From positions 1,383,501 to 1,447,500 of the forward strand of contig NC_013422.1 in assembly GCF_000024765.1 (NCBI RefSeq): DNA of 64,000 nt, in the 5' to 3' direction. A model generated the notes under the pieces. It worked only from the letters and a program-made list of their open reading frames with translations. It was not told where the DNA came from and did no database searches. This DNA is from Halothiobacillus neapolitanus c2. GTDB lineage: Bacteria > Pseudomonadota > Gammaproteobacteria > Halothiobacillales > Halothiobacillaceae. Each line of letters opens with the position of its first letter. The first letter of the stretch is position 1. Below are positions 1 to 9,155 of this stretch, one piece after another. A program made the position numbers and the translations under genes.

Positions 1-571
1 CACCGTTCTGGAACAAGACGCACTTACCCTCAATCTCGAGCCACTCGCTTGCGAAGGCCCGCTACGCATTGCGGGTAACTTGCCGTACAACATTGCCACG
101 CCATTGATTTTTCACTTACTTGAACAGTCGAAACACATTATCGACATGACCTTCATGCTGCAAAAGGAAGTGGTCGATCGTTTAGCCGCCCACCCCGGCA
201 ACCGGGACTATGGTCGTCTTTCGCTCATGGTGCAGGCGGTGGCCGAAGTCGAATCACTTTTCGTCGTCCCGCCCACAGCGTTCAATCCGCCGCCAAAGGT
301 CGATTCCGCGATCGTCCGACTTGTGCCAAGAACGCACCCCCTCGTTCCGGATGACCTGAAAGCATTGTTCGGGGAGTTGGTCAGCCTCGCTTTTGCTCAT
401 CGGCGAAAAACGCTGCAAAATAACTTGAAACATCGCCTGCCCACGTCAACAATCGTTCTAGCGGGGATTGACCCCGGCACCCGGGCGGAACAAGTCAGTC
501 TTGATGAGTTCATTACACTGGCCCGTCTCGTAAAGGAACAGGCATCGGACTCACCCAACCCGGGGAAATAA
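1..571 (+). CDS. rsmA: 16S rRNA dimethyladenosine transferase RsmA/KsgA, 5'-truncated by window edge
   Basis: RsmA transfers methyl groups from SAM to two adjacent adenosines near the 3' end of 16S rRNA during late 30S assembly. The reading frame is open from base 2 and already inside the gene. The RNA-adenine methyltransferase motif IV, NLPYNIATP, is encoded at about bases 77-103. Downstream are the family patterns VVPPTAFNPPPKVDSAIVRL and FAHRRKTLQNNL. The N-terminal SAM-binding half lies left of the window. A TTG at base 80 is inside the conserved motif and is not the start. The next gene, pgl, begins 55 bases after the stop. The context rsmA ... apaG ... apaH matches the enterobacterial ksgA-apaG-apaH order. 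Confidence 0.96.
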   Translation, partial: TVLEQDALTLNLEPLACEGPLRIAGNLPYNIATPLIFHLLEQSKHIIDMTFMLQKEVVDRLAAHPGNRDYGRLSLMVQAVAEVESLFVVPPTAFNPPPKVDSAIVRLVPRTHPLVPDDLKALFGELVSLAFAHRRKTLQNNLKHRLPTSTIVLAGIDPGTRAEQVSLDEFITLARLVKEQASDSPNPGK

Positions 572-626
572 ACCGATCACTTTTAGGCCCTATGCACGGA
601 CTGAACTCAAAACCTGGTGGTGCACC

Positions 627-1367
627 GTGAACAACGCCCTAATCATTCCCAGCGTATCGGCGACCATCGACGAACTGGTTGCACAGTGCGGACACTATGT
701 TCAGCAAAAGCTCAACCTTGCCATCGCGCAACGGGGTATTGCACGCATGGCTCTGGCCGGCGGCAATACCCCGAAGGCACTGTATGCATGGCTCGCCAGT
801 TCTGCTCAAGCGTTACAGGTGGATTGGTCTCGCGTGCAATTTTATTTTGGTGATGAGCGCCCAGTACCCCGGTCTCATCCCGATAGCAATTACGGCATGG
901 CTAAAACCCACCTATTCGATACGCTGCGTATCAATCCAGCCCAAATCTTCCCGATGATCAGCGAGCCGATGCTCGATATCGTCGAAGAGGCAGCGCGGTA
1001 CGAAAAAATTCTCGATAGCTTAAGCGGTCAATCATCCGGTAGAACACCGCCTGTGCTCGATCTCGCGCTCAATGGGATGGGCGCGGACGGTCACTTTGCC
1101 TCACTTTTTCCAAACACGCCTGCGTTGTTGGAAAACGAACACTGGGTCGTTGCGAATCCTGTAGAAAAACTGGCGACACAACGGATCACCCTCACCTATC
1201 CTGTGTTTGAACAGGCGCGTGCCGTGTGTTTTCTGGTTGCGGGGACAGATAAGCAGGATGCCTTTTTTGCAGTCCAACAACCCGACTCCGAGCTACCCGT
1301 CGCCCGACTGATACGTAAACGACAGACAGACTGGTTTGTTGACCAAGCCTGTATTGAAGGCATTTGA
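627..1367 (+). CDS. pgl: 6-phosphogluconolactonase
   Basis: This is a 246-residue member of the DevB/Pgl family, which hydrolyses 6-phosphogluconolactone in the oxidative pentose phosphate pathway in the cytosol. Recognisable segments are LAGGNTPKALY near residue 48, FYFGDERPVP near 73 with the following HPDSNYGMA, and LALNGMGADGHFASLFP near 148. These are the sugar-phosphate isomerase-like motifs of the family. Length is normal (about 230-260). The start is GTG at 627, since no ATG fits the N-terminus. The stop is directly followed by the apaG ATG, so the genes are probably co-transcribed. A pgl gene between rsmA and apaG is unusual; zwf and edd, its usual neighbours, are absent. Confidence 0.93.
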   Translation: MNNALIIPSVSATIDELVAQCGHYVQQKLNLAIAQRGIARMALAGGNTPKALYAWLASSAQALQVDWSRVQFYFGDERPVPRSHPDSNYGMAKTHLFDTLRINPAQIFPMISEPMLDIVEEAARYEKILDSLSGQSSGRTPPVLDLALNGMGADGHFASLFPNTPALLENEHWVVANPVEKLATQRITLTYPVFEQARAVCFLVAGTDKQDAFFAVQQPDSELPVARLIRKRQTDWFVDQACIEGI

Positions 1368-1796
1368 ATGATATTCATGGACCAAATCTCAGATCATCCG
1401 CGAGAAAACGATGCCAATGATGCATCCATCGAAATTCAAGTTAAAACGACATTCGTACCGGAGCATTCCGACTCCAAATTGAATCGCTTTGCCTTCGGGT
1501 ACGAAATTCACATCGCAAACCGGGGATTACATACCGTCCAGCTCATGGATCGACACTGGCAGATCGACATGGGCAACGGCTGCATCCAGGAAGTACGGGG
1601 AGAAGGCGTCGTCGGTGAGCAGCCGGTTCTGGCACCTGGCGAATCCTATCAATATCAATCCGGGGCTATCATCGAAACACCCGCCGGGCGCATGTGGGGC
1701 GATTACGGTTTCGTGACTGAAAACGGAGAAAGATTCCGGGCTCCGATCCCCCTGTTCCATCTTTTGGCCCCCGATCAATTCCGCCCTATTCACTGA
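1368..1796 (+). CDS. apaG: ApaG domain protein (Co2+/Mg2+ efflux protein)
   Basis: ApaG is a small single-domain protein with a fibronectin-III-like fold. In enterobacteria apaG mutants show altered Co2+ resistance and Mg2+ efflux, but the biochemical role is uncertain. The 142 residues include the family core: FAFGYEIHIANRG near residues 41-53, then LMDRHWQID, then the glycine-rich VRGEGVVGEQPVLAPGESY, then the hydrophobic WGDYGF. Family members are usually about 125 residues. The extra N-terminal residues could be trimmed by using the ATG at 1377. The gene starts on the base after the pgl stop and is followed after 5 bases by a methyltransferase gene, giving a tightly packed operon that ends with apaH. 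Confidence 0.93.
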   Translation: MIFMDQISDHPRENDANDASIEIQVKTTFVPEHSDSKLNRFAFGYEIHIANRGLHTVQLMDRHWQIDMGNGCIQEVRGEGVVGEQPVLAPGESYQYQSGAIIETPAGRMWGDYGFVTENGERFRAPIPLFHLLAPDQFRPIH

Positions 1797-1801
1797 ATAT
1801 T

Positions 1802-2416
1802 ATGAGCCTACGCCAAACCTACCGCCTATGGGCCCCAATCTACGATTTGATGCTCAAGCAAGCCACCCGTGCTGCACGGTCGCGCAATCTTGAAGAACTG
1901 GGCGCAATGGAAGGCAAAGCGCTCGCCATAATCGGCATTGGCAGTGGTTTAGACCTTGATTTATTCAACGAGCGAACCCGGCCCGAATACTGCGTAGGAC
2001 TGGATATCACCCGGGCGATGCTCAAACGCGCACAAGCCCGTGGTGACGCTAGTTCATTTCCAGTGCGGCTTATCGAAGCCGATGCCATGAACACGCCACT
2101 TAAGTCGCAACAGTTCGATGTTGTGTTGCTGCATCTGATTCTGGCCGTCGTCCCTAAACCGGAGCGGGCCTTGGCCGAAGCCAGTCGGATACTCAAACCG
2201 GGTGGAAGAATCGTTATTTTCGACAAATTCCTGCATCATCATCAAAAAGCACCACTCCGGCGGCTGATCAGCCCATTGCTTGGCATGCTGGCCACCCGAA
2301 CGGATGTCGAGCTCGAACCACTATTGGCTGCACATCCCGAACTGAGGCTCACTCGCGACGAATCGCTGCTGGCCCGCGGTTGGTTTCGAGGCATCACACT
2401 TATTAAAAACGCTTAG
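1802..2416 (+). CDS. class I SAM-dependent methyltransferase (PmtA/UbiE-like)
   Basis: This 204-residue protein has the Rossmann methyltransferase motifs: motif I as IIGIGSGLDLDL near residue 40, the acidic loop GLDITRAML near 62, and LLHLILAVVPKPERALAEASRILKPGGRIVIFDKF near 104-142. The N-terminal YRLWAPIYDLML pattern is shared with bacterial phospholipid N-methyltransferases of the PmtA type and with UbiE relatives. Substrate choice among phosphatidylethanolamine, a quinone precursor or a small molecule cannot be decided from sequence. A true ubiE lies at 53725-54468, so this is not the quinone enzyme. It sits inside the apaG-apaH operon, 5 bases after apaG and about 20 bases before apaH. 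Confidence 0.85.
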   Translation: MSLRQTYRLWAPIYDLMLKQATRAARSRNLEELGAMEGKALAIIGIGSGLDLDLFNERTRPEYCVGLDITRAMLKRAQARGDASSFPVRLIEADAMNTPLKSQQFDVVLLHLILAVVPKPERALAEASRILKPGGRIVIFDKFLHHHQKAPLRRLISPLLGMLATRTDVELEPLLAAHPELRLTRDESLLARGWFRGITLIKNA

Positions 2417-2436
2417 AATTGATTGAAGGAACAAGC

Positions 2437-3300
2437 ATGGCCACCTATGCAATTGGCGACCTCCAAGGATGCCTCGACCCACTTAAATCCCTGTTGGATA
2501 AAATTGCCTTCGATCCGGCAGTAGATAAACTCTGGTTTGTAGGGGATCTGGTCAATCGTGGTCCGCAATCGCTCGAAGCACTCCGCTTTGTTCGAGACCT
2601 AGGTGACTCAGCCTTTACGGTGCTCGGCAATCACGATCTGTTTCTGCTCGCCTGTGCCTTTACCGATCGCTCACCCAAACCGGGCGATACGCTGGACACC
2701 ATCCTCAATGCACCGGATCGGGATGAACTCATCGACTGGTTGCGCAACCGTCCCCTGATTCATCACGACACCCAACTTGGCTGGACGCTTGTTCATGCAG
2801 GCATTCCACCTGAATGGGATCTGGATACGGCCTTGGCGCAGGCCAAAATGGCGCAGAAGGCCCTGAGGCAATCAGACCCTCTGCCCTTTTTCACGGCCAT
2901 GTTCGGAGAAAACCCAGCGCTATGGCATGAAAAGCTGAGCAAAACGCTGAAAATACGCTACACAATCAACGCCCTGACCCGGATGCGCTATGTCACTCAG
3001 GATGGTCAGCTCGATCTCAAGGAAAAGCGCCCGGTCGAAGAAGTTGGCGACAAGTTGCTACCCTGGTTCGACTATCCGCGTCGCGCCAGCCGCAATGAGC
3101 GAATTGTATTTGGGCACTGGTCGGCACTGGGCGATGCACGCGACCGAAAGAAAACATGGTGCATTGATCAGGGTTGTCTCTGGGGGCGCGAGTTGACCGC
3201 ACTCCATCTTGATACCCGTCCGGCCACCGTCATTCAAGTTTCCTGCCCCTGTTACCGGCAGCTGAACGTCACAACGCCGTCGAAGCAGTCATCGACTTGA
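2437..3300 (+). CDS. apaH: diadenosine tetraphosphatase, symmetrical (ApaH)
   Basis: ApaH cleaves Ap4A symmetrically into two ADP and can remove Np4N caps from RNA. The 287-residue protein carries the calcineurin-type phosphoesterase motifs in order: GDLQGC (residues 6-11), GDLVNRG near 36, GNHD near 64 and the later VHAGIPPEW and FGHWSALG. The chosen start is ATG at 2437, preceded by GAAGGA at 2425-2430 with six spacer bases. The frame also opens at TTG 2419, but that would put the ribosome site inside the gene. Length is slightly above that of E. coli ApaH. The last 32 bases overlap the 3' end of the convergent GST-like gene. Confidence 0.96.
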   Translation: MATYAIGDLQGCLDPLKSLLDKIAFDPAVDKLWFVGDLVNRGPQSLEALRFVRDLGDSAFTVLGNHDLFLLACAFTDRSPKPGDTLDTILNAPDRDELIDWLRNRPLIHHDTQLGWTLVHAGIPPEWDLDTALAQAKMAQKALRQSDPLPFFTAMFGENPALWHEKLSKTLKIRYTINALTRMRYVTQDGQLDLKEKRPVEEVGDKLLPWFDYPRRASRNERIVFGHWSALGDARDRKKTWCIDQGCLWGRELTALHLDTRPATVIQVSCPCYRQLNVTTPSKQSST

Positions 3301-3946
3301 GTTGTTCGTACCACTTTGCGAATGTCGGACTGGACGCCTTGGCCAATGAAACCGCCGCAAGACCATCCGTAGAACGGAAAACGCCGAACACACTGAGATC
3401 AGCCAGATCTGGGGTTTCACCACCGTGGAATGTCCGCCCCGCCAAACCGTCATTAACCCAATGCGCCACCGCTTCGGTCAAACCCGTGGGTGCGTCGCTA
3501 ATGCCGCGTTCACGCGCCTTTTTCTGCGATGACTTAGACATTGCCAAAGAACCTGCAAGCCGGATCATCGTGCGTTTCATCACGCCGAAGCCAGATGGTT
3601 TCAAAACCTGACCGAAGGTTTGCCACGCCGTGCCGAAATCTTTGTAGATGATCGGCGGAATATAATGCACCAGGGTGTTGTCCACCCATTCGCGCCACTC
3701 TGGAACCGTGTCATCATTGGCCAGATGCGCGTAGTGTTCGTTGATGTAATCCATCACTACGGAAGACTCCGACACAACCTGCTCAACATCAACCAGTACC
3801 GGCACTTTCTTCAAACCCAATGGCTCAAGTTCTTTGGAGTTCATGGGATTGACTTCGACAATCGTGTATGGAATTTTCGAAAAGTGCAGTAACGATTTGA
3901 CTTTCCAGCAGAAAGGGCAGGATTCGAATTGATACAAAGTCAGCAT
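3269..3946 (-). CDS. glutaredoxin/GST-fold protein resembling prostaglandin E synthase 2
   Basis: The 225 residues form an N-terminal glutaredoxin-like domain with a CPFC redox motif (about residues 10-13) and TVEVNP- and KVPVL-type segments that bind glutathione in this fold. A C-terminal helical GST domain follows, with GETPDLADLSVFGVFRSTDGL near the end. The run YQFESCPFCWKVKSLL and the C-terminal FGVFRSTDGL...WYEQL resemble the membrane-associated prostaglandin E synthase-2 family rather than GrxB. The bacterial substrate is unknown; glutathione-dependent reduction or haem binding are known for relatives only. It converges with apaH and overlaps it by 32 bases. Upstream is the divergent purM, with about 160 bases between. 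Confidence 0.82.
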   Translation of the reverse strand: MLTLYQFESCPFCWKVKSLLHFSKIPYTIVEVNPMNSKELEPLGLKKVPVLVDVEQVVSESSVVMDYINEHYAHLANDDTVPEWREWVDNTLVHYIPPIIYKDFGTAWQTFGQVLKPSGFGVMKRTMIRLAGSLAMSKSSQKKARERGISDAPTGLTEAVAHWVNDGLAGRTFHGGETPDLADLSVFGVFRSTDGLAAVSLAKASSPTFAKWYEQLKSMTASTAL

Positions 3947-4106
3947 GAAAAAACTCCGATAAATAATCAGGTGGAATAGTCACAGGGTGGGAGTCCCACG
4001 ATGGTAAAAAAATCCCTTGGCGGACATTCCCACCAGATTTCCCTCCGTCGCCCCCCTGCTCTGTTGTAAACTGTGCGACAAATTTTTTATGTGATAAAGC
4101 GCCACC

Positions 4107-5162
4107 ATGACGACCGATAGCACACAAGACGATCATACCCCACTCACCTACCGCGATGCAGGCGTCGACATCGATGCCGGCGAAGCGCTGGTCGAACGAA
4201 TCAAACCCGCTGTAAAACGGACCACACGCCCCGAGGTGATTGGTGGTCTGGGCGGATTTGGCGGCTTGTTTGCGCTGGGGAATAAATACAAGGACCCCGT
4301 TCTGGTTTCCGGCACCGATGGGGTCGGCACCAAGCTTCGACTGGCAATCGATCTTGATCGCCACGATCACATCGGCATTGATCTGGTGGCCATGTGCGTG
4401 AACGACATTGTCGTCACGGGTGCAGAGCCTCTGTTCTTCCTCGATTACTACGCCACCAGCAAACTGGATGTTCCGATTGCCGCACGCGTCGTCAATGGGA
4501 TTGCGGCGGGATGCGAACTATCCGGCTGTGCGCTGATCGGTGGTGAAACGGCAGAAATGCCGAGCATGTATCACGCCGGCGATTATGATCTGGCCGGATT
4601 TGCCGTAGGCGTGGTCGAACGCAGCGAAATGATCGACGGCAGCAAAGTCAAGGCGGGAGACGTATTGATCGGTCTGGCCTCTTCTGGCCCGCACTCAAAT
4701 GGCTACTCGCTGATCCGAAAAATTATCGAGCGCGCCAAACCGGACATGAATGCCCAGATGGCTGATGGTCGCGCACTGGTGGAGCACCTGCTCGCTCCCA
4801 CACGCATTTACACCAAGAGCGTCCTCGCACTCCGTCAAGCGGTTGAAATTCATGCGCTGAGCCACATCACCGGGGGCGGCCTCACGGACAACTTGCCGCG
4901 TGTGTACGGTGAGAACCTGACAGCCGCTATCAAACTCGACAGCTACACACGCCCCGAAATTTTCGACTGGTTGGCAGAACACGGTCGTGTCGAACCCGCT
5001 GAAATGCGCCGAACATTCAACAATGGTGTCGGCATGGTCGTCGTCGTTGCGGCCGAAGACGTCGAAAAAACACTGAGCGCCTTGAAGGCCCAAGGCGAAA
5101 CCCCCTGGATTCTGGGAGAGATGTTGACGCGTGGCGATCAAGCACCCGTCGTCTATCGCTGA
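4107..5162 (+). CDS. purM: phosphoribosylformylglycinamidine cyclo-ligase
   Basis: PurM (AIR synthetase) closes the imidazole ring in step five of purine synthesis, converting FGAM and ATP to AIR. The 351 residues match the family length. Diagnostic segments are [21 protein letters not shown] at the N-terminus, [24 protein letters not shown] near residue 72, [25 protein letters not shown] near 90-115 and [10 protein letters not shown] near 256. It is followed by purN, which takes PRPP-derived GAR to FGAR two steps earlier; the pair is commonly an operon. No convincing upstream promoter or PurR-type operator was recognised in 3947-4106. Confidence 0.97.
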   Translation: MTTDSTQDDHTPLTYRDAGVDIDAGEALVERIKPAVKRTTRPEVIGGLGGFGGLFALGNKYKDPVLVSGTDGVGTKLRLAIDLDRHDHIGIDLVAMCVNDIVVTGAEPLFFLDYYATSKLDVPIAARVVNGIAAGCELSGCALIGGETAEMPSMYHAGDYDLAGFAVGVVERSEMIDGSKVKAGDVLIGLASSGPHSNGYSLIRKIIERAKPDMNAQMADGRALVEHLLAPTRIYTKSVLALRQAVEIHALSHITGGGLTDNLPRVYGENLTAAIKLDSYTRPEIFDWLAEHGRVEPAEMRRTFNNGVGMVVVVAAEDVEKTLSALKAQGETPWILGEMLTRGDQAPVVYR

Positions 5163-5175
5163 GCCTTTCCAAGAC

Positions 5176-5838
5176 ATGACCGATAACGCCAGTCCTAAGG
5201 CACGCCTATGCGTGTTGATCTCGGGCAGCGGATCCAATTTGCAGGCAATCATGGATGCCTGCCGCGGGCATATTCTGAATGCGACAGTGGTTCAAGTCAT
5301 CAGTAATCGCGCCGATGCGCATGGCTTGATTCGAGCTCAGCAAGCCCAGATTCCAACCGAAGTGCTGAATCACAAGACTTTTGCCGACCGGCCCGGCTTC
5401 GATGCCGCACTGGCCGATCACATTGACCAATGCAATCCAGATTTCGTCGTTCTGGCCGGGTTTATGCGCATACTCACGCCGGGTTTTGTAGAACGTTTTT
5501 TAGGCAGGTTAATCAATATTCACCCATCCTTGCTGCCGAAATACCCCGGCCTGGATACGCATGCGCGTGCACTGGCGGCAGGTGATCAAGAACATGGCGC
5601 AACGGTGCATTTCGTCACCCCAACGGTTGATGCGGGGCCACCCATCGTTCAAGGTATTCTAGACGTTCTGCCGGATGACTCGGTGGACACCTTGAAAGCA
5701 CGAATTCATCAACTGGAACATGTGATTTATCCCCACGCCCTCGATCAACTCATTAAAGGGAACGTCTGCTACCGCCAGCAAAAGGCGTACTGGACTGACG
5801 GACGAGAGAGCAACTCGCCCGATATTATTCGGCTTTGA
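5176..5838 (+). CDS. purN: phosphoribosylglycinamide formyltransferase
   Basis: PurN transfers the formyl group of 10-formyl-THF to GAR. From ATG 5176 the product is 220 residues, starting just before LCVLISGSGSNLQAIMDAC, the phosphate-binding loop. The folate site INIHPSLLPKYPGLDTH (near residues 112-128) contains the catalytic Asn and His, and HFVTPTVDAGPPIVQ supplies the catalytic Asp. The frame also opens at GTG 5131 inside purM, but the ATG at 5176, 13 bases after the purM stop, fits the family N-terminus. About ten C-terminal residues after the last helix look non-conserved. It converges with cysM with only 15 bases between stops. Confidence 0.96.
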   Translation: MTDNASPKARLCVLISGSGSNLQAIMDACRGHILNATVVQVISNRADAHGLIRAQQAQIPTEVLNHKTFADRPGFDAALADHIDQCNPDFVVLAGFMRILTPGFVERFLGRLINIHPSLLPKYPGLDTHARALAAGDQEHGATVHFVTPTVDAGPPIVQGILDVLPDDSVDTLKARIHQLEHVIYPHALDQLIKGNVCYRQQKAYWTDGRESNSPDIIRL

Positions 5839-5853
5839 CCGGGCTGTGCATGT

Positions 5854-6756
5854 TCAACCACTCGGGAAAACGCCTGTGGAAAGATAGCGATCACCTCGGT
5901 CGCAGATAATCGAAACGATGACCGCATTTTCCTGTTCCGCGGCCACCTGCAAGGCCGCTGCCATCGCGCCGCCCGATGATATGCCAGCCAAAATACCTTC
6001 TTCTCGAGCCAATCGTCGGGTTGTTTCTTCTGCAGTGCCCTGGTCAATATCAATGACACGATCAACCAGACGGGGGTCGAAGATTTTCGGTAAATATGCA
6101 GCTGGCCAGCGACGTATGCCGGGAATCTGAGCACCGTCCGCAGGTTGCACACCCACGATCTGAATAGCCGGATTTTGTTGTTTCAAATAACGCGCCGTAC
6201 CCATGATCGTCCCTGTCGTGCCCATTGCGGAAACGAAATGGGTAATCTTTCCTGCCGTATCCCGCCAGATTTCAGGACCTGTCGTGGCGAAATGAGCGGC
6301 TGGATTATCCGCATTACTGAACTGATCCAGAACGATTCCTTCTCCTCTTGCTGCCATTTCCTGAGCCAGATCTCGTGCCCGCTCCATGCCCTCGGCTTTC
6401 GGCACAAGTATGAGCTCGGCTCCATAAGCGGCCATGGATTGGCGTCGCTCAAGAGACATATTATCCGGCATGATCAATGTCATATTCAGGCCAAGGGCCG
6501 CTGCGACCATCGCCAGCGCAATACCCGTGTTGCCTGATGTGGCCTCGATCAGGCGGTCACCCGTTTTAAGCTCGCCGCGCGCCATTGCCTGCTTTACCAT
6601 CCCCAAAGCGGCACGATCCTTTACGGAACCACCGGGATTATTTCCCTCAAGCTTGCCCAGCAGTCTGTTTCCACGGGCAGCGAGCTGCTCAGACAAATGT
6701 TCTATTCGCACCAAAGGCGTGTTGCCGATCAATTCTTCTAGGTTATACGTTTTCAT
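5854..6756 (-). CDS. cysM: O-acetylserine/O-phosphoserine sulfhydrylase, cysteine synthase B type
   Basis: This PLP enzyme makes cysteine from O-acetylserine and sulfide; CysM-type enzymes can also use thiosulfate to give S-sulfocysteine. The 300-residue product starts MKTYNLEELIGNTPLV. It carries the PLP lysine in NNPGGSVKDRAA (near residue 45), the phosphate-binding TSGNTGIALA (near 72) and GTTGTIMGTARYL (near 178). Overall length and the PGGSVKDRAAL pattern favour CysM over CysK. It is divergent from the sensor gene at 6883 (126 bases apart) and convergent with purN. Confidence 0.93.
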   Translation of the reverse strand: MKTYNLEELIGNTPLVRIEHLSEQLAARGNRLLGKLEGNNPGGSVKDRAALGMVKQAMARGELKTGDRLIEATSGNTGIALAMVAAALGLNMTLIMPDNMSLERRQSMAAYGAELILVPKAEGMERARDLAQEMAARGEGIVLDQFSNADNPAAHFATTGPEIWRDTAGKITHFVSAMGTTGTIMGTARYLKQQNPAIQIVGVQPADGAQIPGIRRWPAAYLPKIFDPRLVDRVIDIDQGTAEETTRRLAREEGILAGISSGGAMAAALQVAAEQENAVIVSIICDRGDRYLSTGVFPSG

Positions 6757-6882
6757 TTGTCCGAATCTTCATCAAAATAAGTATAAGTACGTACACTATC
6801 TTCATCATCCAGATAGAAACGAGGCCATGCCACCTGATGGATTGTCGCATACTCGGTTATTCTGATTAACGCACGGAAAAAA

Positions 6883-9078
6883 ATGAAGCCAAGCACAACG
6901 CCCCTGCCCCGGCGAAACTTCTACTCTCTTTCGCATATCTGGCCCATGTTACTGGGGTTGCTGCTGAGCCCTTGGCTGCTCTATGTTCCTCAGCATTCCA
7001 CGAACCCGCACTTAGAATCCCTGACTGTTCTTGGCATGATCGGCCTCAGTCTGGGATGGACCGGGCTATGGATTGGCATAACCATTCTTGTCCAATTATT
7101 CTCCAATCGAAGTTTTTTCGTCCGAACGAATCATGCGAATGAAAATGGCTCTTCATCAGACTGTTCACCTGGAGACCGGCCAAAAATCCCCGCCCAGCAA
7201 ATCGCGCAGGTCAACCAACACTGGGTTACACCGCTGGGTCATATACGCGCCGCAACGGATACCCTGGCCGAGACGAATGAAAATCCGAATATTAATGAAC
7301 GTCTTACCCCAGAGTTAGCCGTCATTCGTGCCGCCAATGCTGAACTTCGCCTTGCGATCGAAAATGTTCTGGATTATTACGAAGCCACAACCAACCGCCT
7401 TAAAGCAACACCGCGAAAAGCCGATATTCGACTACAAATCGAGGACGCTGTAGCCGAGTGGGAAATTTCCGCCCAACATCGAGTCGGCTTGATCCAATAC
7501 ATCTGTTTTCAGGATGTACCCGGCCTTGTTGCAGTAGATATTCGTCTGTTGCGTCGACTGCTCGACAATTTGCTCGTCATCTTGATTCAGCAACCCGACA
7601 TACAAGATTGCAGCGTCACGTTGCTGGAGTCCGACACCATCGAAGAACTTGGCCTGGAAACAAGTGCTGCAAACACGGCAGAAAATGAAACAAACTTCAC
7701 ATTCGATCTAGTCATTGATGGCAAATCTTCGGGGCCGCTTGATCACTTTGCCGAAGCGCTCAGTAGACCGCAGACTCTCAGTCTTTGTAAAAACACAGAT
7801 CCGTTATTCATGGGCACGGAGCTATCCGTGTGGCTCATCGACCAATTCTGCAGACAACTGGATGCAACATTGATTGTCGGTGAAACAAGGGAAGGACGTC
7901 AGGGTTTTCGATTGAAGTTCACGGCACCCGTACTTGGCGCACACCAACCATGGCAACCCTGGTTACGCGGCAAATCCTGTGCGGTGATCACGCAGTCAGC
8001 CACTCATGCTCAGGCGTGGCGTGGCCATCTTTCCGCCTTCGGCGCGGATATCATACTGGACCCTAGCCGCAGCGAAATTGATTGCCTTTTTATTGACAGT
8101 GAAAATTGGCAGCGGCTGAGTACAGAAATGCCACTTTGGTTCCAACATGCGCGCCAGCACAGCAGGATCATTGCCTTGTGTACGCAATTGTCCCTTCGTG
8201 GACGTCCAATCGGCCAATTCGATTGGGCACAAATCAGCCTACCTATATTTATAAGACAACGCGTACTCCAAACCCTACTCCCAAGAATTCTGCAGAATGA
8301 CAAGATCACGCCCACCCCAAAGAAAAAACAATCGATAACGGCCGAAACTCCGCCGAATCAGACGGAGCAAAGCCTCCCTTCATTTGCCGGCAGAACCGCG
8401 CTTGTCATTGACGACGACAAGATTTATCAAAGTCATCTGGTCAATCTGTTGACCAAGATTGGCGTAACGACGTTATCTGCATCTGATGGCAAAAGCGGCC
8501 TGTACCAAGCACAACACGCTGACCTTGATCTTGTCCTAACCGACATGCACCTTCCCGACATTCTGGGCACAGGAATCGTACGCATGTTGCGAAAACAGGA
8601 TCGACACAGGCACACCCCAGTCATAGCCATTACCGCGAATGTGCAAACGGAGGTGCATCAGTCATTACTCCAGGCCGGAGCCGACATTGTTCTGACCAAG
8701 CCGGTGTCACTGGGTGAGTTGATCAACGCGATCAGCCAGTTTCTGCAACCTATTAACCCGGACCCACCGACTTCCTGCATGGTTCACCCGCGAGATCGGG
8801 TGCTCGACACCCTCCTTTGTGACGAACTGCCAATTTATCGCCAGAACCTGATTCAGACCGACCAGAATCCAGCAATGCTTCGCCATCTGGCGCACAAACT
8901 TCGTGGTGCCGCCGCCTGCTGTCAAGCCAAGTCACTCCAGACGCACGCAGGTATACTCGAAGATCATTTACTGAGCGATCCATCGGATGCCGAACGCATT
9001 GCTTTGCTTACCAAATTGCTAATCGATGCCATCGATGCAACAATCATCGAGCGGAGCTGCCTGACGATTACTCATTAA
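6883..9078 (+). CDS. hybrid sensor kinase with degenerate kinase core, receiver and Hpt domain
   Basis: This is a 731-residue BarA/GacS-like protein. Two membrane segments lie near residues 18-35 and 45-70. A dimerisation region follows, QHWVTPLGHIRA at about 112-123. The classical HELRTPL box aligns with Q112-H113-W-V-T-P-L, so the phospho-histidine position is Gln with His one residue later. The ATPase part has a weak N-box (LLRRLLDNLLVIL) and no clear glycine boxes. A receiver domain at about 505-625 is intact: acidic pair at 510-512, phospho-acceptor Asp554 in LTDMHLP, and TAN and TKP switch residues. The C-terminal Hpt domain has His671 in HKLRGAAA. Probably a phosphorelay protein that cannot autophosphorylate normally. 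Confidence 0.85.
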   Translation: MKPSTTPLPRRNFYSLSHIWPMLLGLLLSPWLLYVPQHSTNPHLESLTVLGMIGLSLGWTGLWIGITILVQLFSNRSFFVRTNHANENGSSSDCSPGDRPKIPAQQIAQVNQHWVTPLGHIRAATDTLAETNENPNINERLTPELAVIRAANAELRLAIENVLDYYEATTNRLKATPRKADIRLQIEDAVAEWEISAQHRVGLIQYICFQDVPGLVAVDIRLLRRLLDNLLVILIQQPDIQDCSVTLLESDTIEELGLETSAANTAENETNFTFDLVIDGKSSGPLDHFAEALSRPQTLSLCKNTDPLFMGTELSVWLIDQFCRQLDATLIVGETREGRQGFRLKFTAPVLGAHQPWQPWLRGKSCAVITQSATHAQAWRGHLSAFGADIILDPSRSEIDCLFIDSENWQRLSTEMPLWFQHARQHSRIIALCTQLSLRGRPIGQFDWAQISLPIFIRQRVLQTLLPRILQNDKITPTPKKKQSITAETPPNQTEQSLPSFAGRTALVIDDDKIYQSHLVNLLTKIGVTTLSASDGKSGLYQAQHADLDLVLTDMHLPDILGTGIVRMLRKQDRHRHTPVIAITANVQTEVHQSLLQAGADIVLTKPVSLGELINAISQFLQPINPDPPTSCMVHPRDRVLDTLLCDELPIYRQNLIQTDQNPAMLRHLAHKLRGAAACCQAKSLQTHAGILEDHLLSDPSDAERIALLTKLLIDAIDATIIERSCLTITH

Positions 9079-9155
9079 TTTTGAAAGCCCACTGATAAAA
9101 AATATGCGCAGAAGCAAGTAATCTTTGGCGGTATCCTTCAGTGTAGATCTGAGCC

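Noticed and set aside
1802-2416. A second ubiE
   Set aside because: Shorter, without UbiE-specific N-terminal and LRNVTD-type motifs; the true ubiE is at 53725-54468.
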